The notes beneath the pieces were generated by a model that was not told the origin of the DNA, ran no database searches, and saw only the letters and a list, made by a program, of their open reading frames with translations. From Microcystis wesenbergii NRERC-220 (GTDB lineage: Bacteria > Cyanobacteriota > Cyanobacteriia > Cyanobacteriales > Microcystaceae), in assembly GCF_032027425.1 (NCBI RefSeq), contig NZ_JAVSJA010000001.1, positions 1,860,001 through 1,924,000 on the forward strand: a stretch of DNA of 64,000 nucleotides, written 5' to 3'. Of the stretch, positions 8,965-18,021 are shown piece after piece. How positions within the stretch are numbered: the stretch's first letter is position 1; every line of letters starts with the position of its first letter. A program made the translations under genes and the position numbers.

Positions 8965-10605
8965 CTAAATTATCCCCAAAGGACAAAATTGACCCGATAA
9001 TTCTAGTTTATTGTTTTGCAGCAGATATAAACCGTATTCAATTCCTTCCACCACTGCTTGATAGGAAGCTTCCAAAATATTACTAGACACTCCTACGGTA
9101 GTCCATCTTTGTTGACCGTTACTGGACTCGATTAAAACCCTAGTTTTCGCTGCCGTCCCCGAACCACTATCGAGGATTCTCACTTTATAATCGGTCAGGT
9201 GAAAGTTAGCAATTTCGGGATAGAATTTGACTAAAGCCTTTCTTAAAGCCCGATCTAAAGCAGCCACCGGCCCGTTACCTTCGGCCACTTCTAATAAATC
9301 TTCCTCTTTTACCCGTACTTTAATTGTAGCGATCGCATTACCACTATCCCGGAGCATATCACAATAAACTTGGAATCCTTTTAATTCAAAAAGGTGGCTT
9401 CTCTGTCCCAAAGCTTCCCGCATTAATAACTCAAAACTAGCTTCGGCTGCCTCAAATTGATAACCCTCACTTTCCAAGATTTTTAAACGTTCCAGAATTT
9501 GCCGACAGGTGGGATCATCTTTATTTAAATCGATGCCAAAACTGCGCGCTTTCGCTAACACATTACTTAATCCCGATTGGTCAGAAATGACGATGCGGCG
9601 CTGATTCCCGATCGCTTCTGGATTAATATGTTCGTAGGTAAGGGGATTTTTCGCCACCGCAGAAACGTGAATGCCGCCTTTATGGGCAAAAGCGGAGCGT
9701 CCGACGAAGGGAGCATGATCATCCGGGGCTAAATTGACCATTTCGCTGATTTTTCGGCTAGTTCCCGTCAATCGGCCTAATTGATTTTCTTCTAGGCAAG
9801 AAAATCCCATTTTTAACTGAAGATTGGGAATTAAAGTACATAAATTGGCATTGCCGCAGCGTTCCCCATAACCGTTAATTGTGCCTTGAATCATGCGTGC
9901 GCCCTCGTTAACTGCCGCTAAGGAGTTGGCTACGGCGGTTCCCGCGTCATTATGGGCATGGATGCCTAATTGAGGCGCATTTTCATCATCAGGATCGATA
10001 TCCAATTGCTCCCGCACTTTCTCCACAATCGGGGCGATTTCTTGGGGTAAAGTGCCGCCGTTGGTATCACAGAAAACTAACCATTCGGCCCCGGCATCCT
10101 TGGCGGTTTTGAGGGTTAAAAGGGCGTATTCGGGGTTATTTTTGTAACCATCAAACCAATGTTCGGCATCATAAATGACTCGTTTTCCCTGACAGCGTAG
10201 ATACTCGATCGTATCTCCTATCATGGCTAAATTCTCCTCCAGACTGGTTTTTAAGCCCTCTGTGACGTGCAGATCCCAAGATTTGCCGAAAATTGTCACC
10301 CAACGGGTTCTAGCGGCGAGAATGGCGGTTAACATCGGATCTTCCCGGGCCTCGATATGGGGGCGACGAGTGGAACAAAAAGCGACTAATTCCGCTTGTT
10401 TTAGGGGTTCTTCGTGCAGTTTCCAGAAAAATTGACCGTCTCTTGGGTTTGCGCCCGGCCAACCGCCTTCGATAAAAGGAATACCCATTCTATCTAATTC
10501 CCTGGCGATTTTAATTTTGTCTTCTAGGGAGAGGGAAATACCTTCTCGCTGGGCCCCATCCCGGAGAGTAGTGTCATAGACCCAAATGCGCTTACCATTG
10601 TTCAT
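8965..10605 (-). CDS. cimA: (R)-citramalate synthase
   Basis: Condenses acetyl-CoA with pyruvate to make citramalate, the threonine-independent entry to isoleucine synthesis. The 546-residue protein has the HMGL-like TIM barrel with VYDTTLRDGAQREGISLS, FCDTNGGTLP and IHAHNDAGTAVANS (metal ligands), and a C-terminal LeuA-dimer regulatory domain (from about residue 400) ending in EYGLYLLQNNKLELSGQ. The CimA/2-isopropylmalate family is clear; CimA is chosen because of the long insert-containing barrel (HKGGIHVSAVAKNPLTYEHI) typical of this subgroup. Start at ATG 10605; the upstream in-frame codon is TTG. Confidence 0.88.
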   Translation of the reverse strand: MNNGKRIWVYDTTLRDGAQREGISLSLEDKIKIARELDRMGIPFIEGGWPGANPRDGQFFWKLHEEPLKQAELVAFCSTRRPHIEAREDPMLTAILAARTRWVTIFGKSWDLHVTEGLKTSLEENLAMIGDTIEYLRCQGKRVIYDAEHWFDGYKNNPEYALLTLKTAKDAGAEWLVFCDTNGGTLPQEIAPIVEKVREQLDIDPDDENAPQLGIHAHNDAGTAVANSLAAVNEGARMIQGTINGYGERCGNANLCTLIPNLQLKMGFSCLEENQLGRLTGTSRKISEMVNLAPDDHAPFVGRSAFAHKGGIHVSAVAKNPLTYEHINPEAIGNQRRIVISDQSGLSNVLAKARSFGIDLNKDDPTCRQILERLKILESEGYQFEAAEASFELLMREALGQRSHLFELKGFQVYCDMLRDSGNAIATIKVRVKEEDLLEVAEGNGPVAALDRALRKALVKFYPEIANFHLTDYKVRILDSGSGTAAKTRVLIESSNGQQRWTTVGVSSNILEASYQAVVEGIEYGLYLLQNNKLELSGQFCPLGII

Positions 10606-10667
10606 AGAAATAGTCAATAAGTGTTAATATTAATTAATAACTGTAGCGACTTAAAATCACGCCCCTA

Positions 10668-11000
10668 ATGCCTAGAATAACAGTTTACGGTCAAACAATC
10701 ACCTGCGATCGAGGTGCAAATCTCCGTCGCGTATTATTAAAACATGACATTTCTTTGTATAACGGCGGTTCCAAGTTAATCAATTGTCGCGGCATCGGCA
10801 GCTGTGGGACCTGTGCGGTGGCAATTGTGGGCGAAGTTTCTGCTATCAATTGGCAGGAAAAAGCGCGTCTTTCTTTACCTCCCCATAACCCCGATAATAA
10901 CCGTCGTCTTGCTTGTCAAGTCAAAGTTTTTGGTGATATCGAAGTGACTAAATACGATGGTTTTTGGGGACAGGGAGACTCAGTGATCAGTTATCAGTGA
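10668..11000 (+). CDS. 2Fe-2S ferredoxin-like protein
   Basis: A 110-residue plant-type ferredoxin fold with cluster ligands Cys40, Cys46 and Cys49 (CRGIGSCGTC) and Cys83 (RRLACQ). It differs from photosynthetic PetF in sequence and probably serves a specific redox partner. The last residues and the stop codon lie inside the CAGTGATCAG repeat that fills the downstream spacer, so the C-terminal tail appears repeat-derived. Divergent from cimA. Confidence 0.82.
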   Translation: MPRITVYGQTITCDRGANLRRVLLKHDISLYNGGSKLINCRGIGSCGTCAVAIVGEVSAINWQEKARLSLPPHNPDNNRRLACQVKVFGDIEVTKYDGFWGQGDSVISYQ

Positions 11001-11112
11001 TCAGTGATCAGTGATCAGTTATCAGTTATCAGTGAGCAGTATTAAGTATTAAAGTGTTAAAGTATTAAGTGGCAAGTTCGGAGCCTTCTTTTCACTGTTT
11101 ACTGTTTACTGA
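10977..11112. repeat. STRR-type tandem repeats (CAGTGAT / CAGTTAT)
   Basis: Runs of heptamer repeats begin inside the last codons of the ferredoxin gene and continue as TGATCAG and CAGTTAT units, then AAGTATTAA and GTTTACT units. Similar STRR blocks recur in most spacers of this window. Confidence 0.85.
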
Positions 11113-11125
11113 TTAAGGTTATCAA

Positions 11126-11671
11126 ATGAACGAGACAACAACTTTTCGGATATCACCAATAATTCGGGTAACTTTATTAAGTTTATATGTGGCGTTAACC
11201 ATCCCTTTACCCTTTTTAGCAAAAGTCACTAATTCCCCTGTTAGTCCCAATTTTCTTTGGGTAGGAATTAGCTTAGGATTAATCGCTTTATACGGAGCTT
11301 TAAGTGAAAGAGTGATTTTATCAGAGACAGGGATACAAGTTACCTATCCCCAATGGTTTCCCGCTTTTCTTCGCTCTGGTTGGTGGTTAAATTGGACAGA
11401 TATAAAAGAACTTAAATGTCGCAGTACGGGACAGGGTGGTTTAGTTTATTATTTCCTTGATCGCTCCGCAGAAAAAGCCTATTTATTGCCGATGCGAGTA
11501 GTGGGATTTAATCGCATGGTCAAAATAATCGAGGAAAAAACTAACCTGGATATGACCGATATTCGCCCCCTTTCTCAGCCTTGGATGTATGGAATTCTTT
11601 TTACTCTCACCCTATTTTTATTATTAGTCGATGCTTGGACTATTGCTACGGCGAGAACTATTATTCCCTAA
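11126..11671 (+). CDS. Conserved membrane protein of unknown function
   Basis: A 181-residue protein with two N-terminal transmembrane segments (VTLLSLYVALTIPLPFLA and FLWVGISLGLIALYGAL), a central soluble domain (VILSETGIQVTYPQWFP... WWLNWTDIKELKC, resembling a small PH-like membrane-associated fold) and one C-terminal segment (GILFTLTLFLLLVDAWTIA). No catalytic motif. The 3' end overlaps the convergent prenyl synthase by four bases. Confidence 0.65.
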   Translation: MNETTTFRISPIIRVTLLSLYVALTIPLPFLAKVTNSPVSPNFLWVGISLGLIALYGALSERVILSETGIQVTYPQWFPAFLRSGWWLNWTDIKELKCRSTGQGGLVYYFLDRSAEKAYLLPMRVVGFNRMVKIIEEKTNLDMTDIRPLSQPWMYGILFTLTLFLLLVDAWTIATARTIIP

Positions 11672-12639
11672 TAAATTCGGCTCAAAACGTAATCCACTAG
11701 CTCAATTAACACATCTTTTGAGGGAGAAGAAGCTAAACAGTCAAGGTGTTTTAAGGCACTTTGTCCGTATTGATTAGCTAATTCTTTTGAGCGAGGAATA
11801 CCTTGGCTAGAGTGAATAAAGTCAAGAGCTTTTTCGATGTCTCCTTCCTGACTAAATTCCCGTTCGATCAACACTTCTATATAGGGATTTTCCTCCATGG
11901 CAAAGAGAGCAGGAGCGGTGATATTACCACTGATCAAATCGGAGCCAGAGGGTTTTCCTAATACTTCCGTGGGGGAGGTAAAATCGAGAATATCATCGAC
12001 GATTTGAAAAGCTAATCCTAAATCACGACCATAATTATATAAATGATGATTAACTTCGGCCGATTGCTCGCTTAATACCCCAGCTGCTTTGGCACTGTTG
12101 GCAATTAAAGAAGCAGTTTTGTAGTAACTTTTTTCTAGATAAGCTTCTAAGGAGATACTGGTATCAAAGCGATTAATTCCCTGTTGAATTTCCCCTTCAG
12201 CAAAATCGCGAATCACTTCCGAGAGCAATTTTACCACTTCTAAATTATCTAAATTAGCTAGATACCAAGAGGATTGAGCGAAAAGAAAATCTCCCGCTAA
12301 AACCGCCACACGATTGTCAAATAAACTGTTAACGGTGGGAACACTGCGGCGCAATTCCGCCTCATCTACCACATCATCATGGACGAGACTGGCAGTGTGG
12401 ATCATCTCCGTGATTTCCGCTAATCGACGATGACGGGGAGTGATATCCCGGTCTAACATAGTAGCGCGGGAGACTAACAACACGATCGCCGGTCGAACGC
12501 GTTTACCACCGGCCTCGAACAAATGTTCTGCTGCCGCCGCTAAAATGGGATGACGAGCGCCGACGAGGTTTTTTAAGTTATCGGTCAAAAGACGGAGATC
12601 ATCGTCAACGGGTGCGAATAAAGAAGTTGTTGGGATCAT
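11668..12639 (-). CDS. sds: Solanesyl (all-trans polyprenyl) diphosphate synthase
   Basis: Chain-elongating trans-prenyltransferase, 323 residues, supplying the side chain of plastoquinone. Landmarks: GGKRVRPAIVLL, the first Asp-rich motif in LVHDDVVDEAELRR, the chain-length region upstream of it, GEIQQ, YYKTASLI, and the second Asp-rich motif FQIVDDILDFT. Length and motifs match cyanobacterial Sds/PreA. Product length cannot be read from the sequence with certainty; C45 is inferred from the lineage. Confidence 0.88.
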   Translation of the reverse strand: MIPTTSLFAPVDDDLRLLTDNLKNLVGARHPILAAAAEHLFEAGGKRVRPAIVLLVSRATMLDRDITPRHRRLAEITEMIHTASLVHDDVVDEAELRRSVPTVNSLFDNRVAVLAGDFLFAQSSWYLANLDNLEVVKLLSEVIRDFAEGEIQQGINRFDTSISLEAYLEKSYYKTASLIANSAKAAGVLSEQSAEVNHHLYNYGRDLGLAFQIVDDILDFTSPTEVLGKPSGSDLISGNITAPALFAMEENPYIEVLIEREFSQEGDIEKALDFIHSSQGIPRSKELANQYGQSALKHLDCLASSPSKDVLIELVDYVLSRIY

Positions 12640-12727
12640 TGGTTAGCCAATTGGCGAGATAGTTACGAAAGTTTACATATCCTTACATTTATTTTAAGCT
12701 AACCGTCCAGACTAGGGAAGGGGAAGC

Positions 12728-12880
12728 ATCAGTGATCAGTGATCAGTAAACAGTGAGGGGTTGGAGGTTGGGGTTTTGGGGTATTAGTTGAAATTTCCCC
12801 ATCTCCCCCCACACCCCACACCCCACACCCTACACCCCACACCCTACACCCCACTTCCCACTTCCCACTTCCCTAATCTT
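12728..12880. repeat. Intergenic tandem repeats (TGATCAG, CCCCACACC)
   Basis: STRR heptamers, a GTTGGGGTTTTGGGG block, then CCCCACACCC runs and CCCACTTCC triplets. The same ordered mix (GGTTTTGGGGTATTAGTTGAAAT then C-rich runs) is found at 30370-30478. Confidence 0.8.
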
Positions 12881-12962
12881 TTTCCCGACAAAACCCTTGT
12901 AATTGTCAAGACTCTAGGGTAACTTGTATATAAAAATTAATAAAGCGAGAAGTATTAGAACG

Positions 12963-13658
12963 ATGTTGAGACTAATTAGCGACTTTGACGGCCCGATAAT
13001 GGACGTATCGGAGCGATATTACCAAGTTTATCAATACTGTTTACAGAAAACCGCCTATAAAGGTCAAATTATTGGGGAATTATCGAAAGCGGAATTCTGG
13101 CAGTTAAAACGGGATCAGGTTTCTGAGAAGCGTATCGGGGAAATGTCAGGATTAGATGAAGATCAGGCCCGGAAATTTGCCCATCTTCGTCGTCAAACTG
13201 TTCATACTTTACCCTATCTTGTCCACGATCGCCCGGTGCTTGGTTCTTTGGAAACTCTCCAGAAAATCCAAGAGTTAAAGATCGATTTAGTCGTGATGAC
13301 GATGCGACGGGTATCCGAGCTAGATCATGCCTTTAATCGCTACGATATCGGTCGTTTTTTCGCCGCTAATCGTCGTTATTGTCTAAATAACAATTACACC
13401 AAAACCAACGACGTGCGCGACAAAACCCTGCTTATGGCTAAGGCCGCTAAAGAACTGCCAGCGGCTGCCGATACTTGGATGGTGGGGGATACGGAAGCGG
13501 ATATTGCCGCCGCTAAGAGCCAAAATATTAAGGTTATTGGCGTATTATCGGGGATTCGCAGCCGTTCCCGTTTAGAGAGCTACGAGCCTGATTATATCGT
13601 CAATAACCTTGGGGAAGCAGTGGACGTGATCTTAGGCTCCCTACGAGCGATTGGTTAA
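12963..13658 (+). CDS. HAD-superfamily hydrolase
   Basis: A 231-residue phosphatase-fold protein. HAD motif I is LISDFDGPIMD near the N-terminus, motif II is VVMTMRR, and motif III/IV is the TWMVGDTEADIAAAKSQNIK block, followed by GVLSGIRSR. Substrate unknown (phosphoglycolate-phosphatase-like architecture with an alpha-helical cap). An in-frame ATG at 12924 would add 13 residues, but the start at 12963 places motif I at the usual position. The 3' end overlaps the convergent CPP1-like gene by four bases. Confidence 0.78.
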   Translation: MLRLISDFDGPIMDVSERYYQVYQYCLQKTAYKGQIIGELSKAEFWQLKRDQVSEKRIGEMSGLDEDQARKFAHLRRQTVHTLPYLVHDRPVLGSLETLQKIQELKIDLVVMTMRRVSELDHAFNRYDIGRFFAANRRYCLNNNYTKTNDVRDKTLLMAKAAKELPAAADTWMVGDTEADIAAAKSQNIKVIGVLSGIRSRSRLESYEPDYIVNNLGEAVDVILGSLRAIG

Positions 13659-14275
13659 CGGAAAAAACTACTAATCACCCAAAAGATCAGAAAAGTGACG
13701 AGCGCATAAATTTGGCGATCGGCGAAAATATTCAAATCAGCCTTGGCCGCTAAACTGACTAATCCCGCTCCCAGAGCGACTCCTAGCACTAAACCAGCGA
13801 GAGTGAATAGCAAGGCGCGGCCAAAACGTTTTTCTTTGTGGTTGAAAAAATAGATATTAACGAAAACGCCAAAAGCTAAGAGCAGCGGTAAGAGGGAGCC
13901 ACTGGGATCGGGAACTAACAGGGTTATTGCTCCTAAACAAGCGTAAATCACTGCTGGTACGCCGATATCCTGTGCAGAAGGTGTATCGATTAAGCTTTGC
14001 CACCAGTTAGGAGATTTGCCGCTAGTAACCGGTTTACTTTCCACCGGAATCGTCAGACGTTCGGGAAAACGAATGCGATCGGGAACTTTAATTCTACCCT
14101 CCTGTCGCATCCGCAGTCGATCCATGAGGACAGAATCGTAGGCCGCCTCGATCGATTCGACAATTTTGCTATCATTCTGATACTGTTGCACCAGTCTTTG
14201 TTTGGCCTCTTGAATTTCTTCAAAAGAGGATTCTTCAGTAACCCCAAGTTGTTCGTAGGGATTCTGTTCACTCAT
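13655..14275 (-). CDS. CPP1-like J-like membrane chaperone
   Basis: The N-terminal J-like region (NPYEQLGVTEESSFEEIQEAKQRL) lacks the HPD tripeptide of true DnaJ proteins. Three hydrophobic segments follow (VPAVIYACLGAITLLVP, LLPLLLAFGVFVNIYFF, LLFTLAGLVLGVALGAGLV) and a last one at the C-terminus. This layout matches CPP1, the chaperone-like protein of protochlorophyllide oxidoreductase, and its cyanobacterial homologues. An AAGGAGGT ribosome-binding site abuts the ATG at 14281, so the in-frame ATG at 14275 with six-base spacing is preferred. Confidence 0.85.
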   Translation of the reverse strand: MSEQNPYEQLGVTEESSFEEIQEAKQRLVQQYQNDSKIVESIEAAYDSVLMDRLRMRQEGRIKVPDRIRFPERLTIPVESKPVTSGKSPNWWQSLIDTPSAQDIGVPAVIYACLGAITLLVPDPSGSLLPLLLAFGVFVNIYFFNHKEKRFGRALLFTLAGLVLGVALGAGLVSLAAKADLNIFADRQIYALVTFLIFWVISSFFR

Positions 14276-14361
14276 GAACATACCTCCTTAATTATGCTCC
14301 CGATAGTCATGATCTTAACCCGATGTTCTGTAGTGTAACTTGAGATGCAAGCTTATATAAA

Positions 14362-15423
14362 TTAATTAAGTTTAGCGAAAATCTGAGCAGAATCGATCGC
14401 TTCGTAGGGATAACCACTGGCATCTAAAAGGCTTTTTTCGGCGATTTCTCCTTCCTTAACGATAATTAAGCGGTTTTTGCCACCGTAGGCTTTAATTGTG
14501 ACAATTTCTAAAGCAAATAACCCCGGAAAGAAACGGGGATTTAAGGCCCCATCGTACTCGAATTTACTCTGCATTAACTGCAAAGCATAGACGCTACTGC
14601 TATCAAAGGGTACTGCATCTCTCATCGTTTTGGCGCGCACTACTGGGATTAAATCGCGAAAGGGAATAGAAATCCTTTGCTGGGTGCGATCAAGTGTATC
14701 AAAAGAATAACAGTAACCGATGCCGTCCCAACGTCCTTCACAACGCAGAATTAATTTATAGCGTTTTCCGTCCCCTTCTACCTCTAATTCAATCCCCTCG
14801 TAGTTAGATAAATTTAGGGGAGGATTCAGGTTTCTGGTACGAACTGAGGCAAAACCGCCGTTATTTTCGGTTCTAACGATACCAGAAAAGAGCGAGCGTC
14901 CTCCGGTTAGGGTTATCTGACTCTCACTCACTCCTCCCATTACCACATCATCCACCGCACCCCAGATTTCTTTAATATCACTGCTGGGATTGCTAAAGTC
15001 AAAGAGGGTTTTTTCGGCGGTTATACCGGTATTTTTCAGTAAATCGAGTAAATTAGCTAAACTATGGCGGTTATTCTCCCCTTGACAGTAGATAATCTCA
15101 TCAATCCCCGTGAATAATTGCGGGGTTTGCAGAGCGAATAAATCGACATTTTCGCCGAATACTTGACGAGCATCATCAATATTATCGACTAAAGCGCGAA
15201 TTTGAGAGTTTTGCTGCTGTAGTTGAGTGATTACCTTTCTACCGATCGCATTTTCCCCACCAATGACTAAAATAGTCTTCATTGCTTGCTCATTTGTTAG
15301 CTGAATTTTTTTATCTTCCCCGAAACCGAGCAGCCTTTGCAGACAACTCCAGAGGGGAATACTATCAAAATAGTCTAGAGTTTGCCAAAATCTCTGAAAA
15401 TCCCAGCTTTTTGACTCAGCCAT
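14362..15423 (-). CDS. CIA30-domain protein with NAD(P)-binding-like N-terminal part
   Basis: 353 residues. Residues 49-110 form a Rossmann-like start (TILVIGGENAIGRKVITQL, AEGxxxGR pattern); from about 140 comes a CIA30 domain (WGAVDDVVMGGVSES, GIVRTENNGGFASVRTRN, the GIELEVEGDGKRYKL block). CIA30 is the complex I intermediate-associated protein fold. In many cyanobacteria the same fusion has a longer dehydrogenase part wrapped around CIA30, so this one looks shortened. A good ribosome-binding site (TAAGGAGAT) lies eight bases before the ATG. A role in NDH-1 assembly is only inference. Confidence 0.78.
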   Translation of the reverse strand: MAESKSWDFQRFWQTLDYFDSIPLWSCLQRLLGFGEDKKIQLTNEQAMKTILVIGGENAIGRKVITQLQQQNSQIRALVDNIDDARQVFGENVDLFALQTPQLFTGIDEIIYCQGENNRHSLANLLDLLKNTGITAEKTLFDFSNPSSDIKEIWGAVDDVVMGGVSESQITLTGGRSLFSGIVRTENNGGFASVRTRNLNPPLNLSNYEGIELEVEGDGKRYKLILRCEGRWDGIGYCYSFDTLDRTQQRISIPFRDLIPVVRAKTMRDAVPFDSSSVYALQLMQSKFEYDGALNPRFFPGLFALEIVTIKAYGGKNRLIIVKEGEIAEKSLLDASGYPYEAIDSAQIFAKLN

Positions 15424-15953
15424 AAATTTTATCTCCTTACTGCCATTAATTTTTATTGTATCGAGTTAGCTTGGCTGTTTGAGATCAAAAGCTCTCCTGT
15501 AAAAATCAAAAAAGGTGAGGATAATCCGAGACAGGAGGAGAAAAAAGACAAGAGACAACTATACTATTCATAAAACCTAATATTATGTCAAATTTATCTG
15601 TGATTTTAGATATTTTGACCCGATAGCGGTTCGAGAACTTACTTTGGCAGCAGGTCTATTAATTCTAACCAAAAATATTTTTACTTTATTCGATTCCATA
15701 CTATCTAAGTTTTTAAGCTCATTAAAACTACTAATTTTCTCTAATCAGTCTAGGAACCCCAATGGGAGAAAGTGGCAAAAGTTGTCGGGTTAATTAACAA
15801 TTGTCCCCGAAAATGTCTTGACCATCGAACCCCCTTTGAGGTATTTTATGAAATAGGATCAGATAGTGATGCAATTCAGATTTGAATTGGCTCTAAACTA
15901 GGCTACACTCTAGAGGAGAAACGCCAGGACTAACTGCATTATTTCGCAAAAAT
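15424..15953. other. Long spacer; possible decayed coding remnant at 15594-15793
   Basis: No start-containing gene. On the plus strand about 65 codons ending at 15793 stay open (reading FDPIAVRELTLAAGLLILTK...) without a start codon, perhaps a relic. A stretch at about 15705-15757 (AAGCTCATTAAAACTACTAA...) is repeated with divergence near 55986-56038. The rest may hold the promoter of the WD40-J gene. Confidence 0.4.
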
Positions 15954-17642
15954 ATGGCTAAAAAGCTTGATTTTGTTGTTCCCGCCATCGGTGGAGTCGC
16001 AGGAGCCAATTTATCTGCTTATCTGGGAAATATCGGCTTAGTCGGCGGATTTGGCGGGATAAGCGTCGGTTTAGTGGGAATGACGGGGATGGGCATCCTG
16101 ACAAGTTCGGCAATTTATGCCAGTCTGCAAGGACTAGAAACAAACGATCGCACCGTGGGGTTAGCTTTGGGGATGGGAAGCCTTGGCGGAATCGGTATCT
16201 ACTCTACCTTGGGGGGTGTGGGAGTCGCAGTTAAAGGTACAGCTTTCGCTGTTGGTGTCGGTTCTATGGCGATCGCTGGTGGGGTAGCCGGGTTAGGAGT
16301 CTATGGACTGATGAAAATGTTATCTCCCACCTACTCCGACAATAATTTTTATGACAATCTAGAATTTTTTGATCGCATTACTAGAGAGTACGAAGAAGCT
16401 TTATTTTGGCAAGAAGTTACGGGAAAATATGAAAATCTAGAGGCAGAATTACAGCAACTGTCAGCAGCAGTATCTGTTCAGGAAAATCCACAGTTATATT
16501 CTACAGAAATTACTATTCCAGAGCATTTATCTTGGCAGTGTTTCCAAACTCTTAAAGGTCATCAGGCAAATATTGGAGCGATCGATATTAGCCCTGATGG
16601 TAAAATTATCGCTAGTGCGGGAGAAGATCAAACCATAAAACTTTGGCAGCGAGAAACGGGTAAATTAATTTATTCCTTTGTGGGAGTTAATGAGCCGATC
16701 CAAACTTTGGCTATAAGTCCTAACGGTAAATCGATTATTGCTGGTGGATTGGATGGCAGAATTAGTCAGTGGCAATTAGAAACTAAGCAGTATAAAAGTA
16801 GTTTTTTCGCTCGTGTCAATGCTCCTGATAGCCACAATGGTGTAATTTTACAATTAGCTTTTGCTGCCAATGAAACATTTATTGTTAGTGCTAGTAATGA
16901 CAAAACTCTGCGAATCTGGAGTTATTATACAGGAGAATTAAAGCGAACTTTAATTGGTCATGAGGAGGCAGTTAATACCTGCGCTATTAGTCCTGATAGC
17001 CAAATTATTGCTAGTGGTAGTGATGATAAAACTATTAAATTATGGCGATTTGATCATAGCTATGCTTATCAAACTTTTATCGGTGACAGGGCAGCCGTTA
17101 ACAGTTTAGCTTTTAGTAATGATGGTCAATATCTAATTAGTGGCGGTGGGGATAAAACGATTAAAATCTGGGATATCAAGACAGGAGAAATTATTAAAAG
17201 TTGGCAGGCACACGAGCAGGCAATTATCAGTATTGCTGTTAATCCTCATCGTCATTTAATTGCTAGTGCTTCCCGAACAGAAATTAAAATTTGGCAAGGA
17301 CAAACTGGAGAATTAATTAAAACTTTACGGGTAACTGCTCCCTTAAAATTTAGTCCTGATGGTCAATTTTTAATTACAGGTAGTTATGGAGGTAAGGTAA
17401 AAATATGGTCAGAAATATTAGAAAAATTAGAAATATTACCCCCTGATTCCGAGGATTGGTGGGAGGTTTTAGAAGTTTCTAAGAATGCCAGTTGGCCAGA
17501 AGTTAAACAAAGATATTATCAGCTTGCTCGTCAGTATCACCCCGATCACAATTCCTCGGCCATGGCGATTAAAATTATGCAAAAAATTAATCGAGCTTAC
17601 GATCAGTTTTTATTTTCTATCTCGCAACAATCAAAGTGTTAG
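15954..17642 (+). CDS. Membrane-anchored WD40 protein with C-terminal J domain
   Basis: 562 residues in three parts. Residues 1-125 are Gly-rich and hydrophobic (AIGGVAGANLSAYLGNIG, GVGVAVKGTAFAVGVGSMA), predicting three to four membrane segments with glycine-zipper character. Residues about 190-495 are seven WD40 blades (for example LKGHQANIGAIDISPDGKII, SGSDDKTIKLWRF, SGGGDKTIKIWDI). The last 64 residues form a J domain with a complete HPD motif (WWEVLEVSKNASWPEVK, ARQYHPDHN), able in principle to stimulate DnaK. A scaffold that recruits Hsp70 to a membrane complex is a reasonable inference; no substrate is known. Confidence 0.82.
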   Translation: MAKKLDFVVPAIGGVAGANLSAYLGNIGLVGGFGGISVGLVGMTGMGILTSSAIYASLQGLETNDRTVGLALGMGSLGGIGIYSTLGGVGVAVKGTAFAVGVGSMAIAGGVAGLGVYGLMKMLSPTYSDNNFYDNLEFFDRITREYEEALFWQEVTGKYENLEAELQQLSAAVSVQENPQLYSTEITIPEHLSWQCFQTLKGHQANIGAIDISPDGKIIASAGEDQTIKLWQRETGKLIYSFVGVNEPIQTLAISPNGKSIIAGGLDGRISQWQLETKQYKSSFFARVNAPDSHNGVILQLAFAANETFIVSASNDKTLRIWSYYTGELKRTLIGHEEAVNTCAISPDSQIIASGSDDKTIKLWRFDHSYAYQTFIGDRAAVNSLAFSNDGQYLISGGGDKTIKIWDIKTGEIIKSWQAHEQAIISIAVNPHRHLIASASRTEIKIWQGQTGELIKTLRVTAPLKFSPDGQFLITGSYGGKVKIWSEILEKLEILPPDSEDWWEVLEVSKNASWPEVKQRYYQLARQYHPDHNSSAMAIKIMQKINRAYDQFLFSISQQSKC

Positions 17643-17662
17643 GTGATAGTTATTATAATTGG

Positions 17663-17773
17663 ACTTCCCCCATACATAAATACTAAAAACTTAACAAATC
17701 AGAAAAACTTGACAAGCCAGCAATTGATGGATAAGGGTTTTCGGCTATTGTAGTAGATAATTATGGGGGAAGT
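17663..17773. mobile_element. MITE-like element with 12-bp terminal inverted repeats
   Basis: ACTTCCCCCATA at the left end is answered by its exact complement TATGGGGGAAGT at the right end, 111 bases overall. No coding capacity. It lies just after the WD40-J gene and 12 bases before the stop of the convergent 77-residue gene; a nonautonomous insertion or a bidirectional terminator are both possible. Confidence 0.6.
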
Positions 17774-17784
17774 TCAGCGATAAA

Positions 17785-18018
17785 TCAATCAGTATTATTC
17801 TGAGAGCTAATTTCTTTTCTAATTTCGTTTAAACTTCTGGCAACTTCTGCATAATCATCAGAAGATGAGGAATAAAAACTCCAAGTATCAGTTATCTCTA
17901 CTGCCTCGGCTAATTTTAAAACTGGCATTTTTTGCGGCTCAATAAATTTAGGTATTGGCAATTTTACTGGGATAACTCGCGCATTCATAAAATAGACAGA
18001 AAAATCTGAATATCCCAT
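17785..18018 (-). CDS. Small protein of unknown function, second gene of a pair
   Basis: 77 residues, starting three bases after the stop of the upstream 168-residue gene, so the two are almost certainly translated from one mRNA. The N-terminal half is moderately hydrophobic with prolines (FMNARVIPVKLPIPKFIEPQ); the C-terminal half is acidic and helical (DDYAEVARSLNEIRKEIS). No family recognised. Size and coupling would suit an immunity or accessory partner, but that is speculation. Confidence 0.5.
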   Translation of the reverse strand: MGYSDFSVYFMNARVIPVKLPIPKFIEPQKMPVLKLAEAVEITDTWSFYSSSSDDYAEVARSLNEIRKEISSQNNTD

Positions 18019-18021
18019 CTG

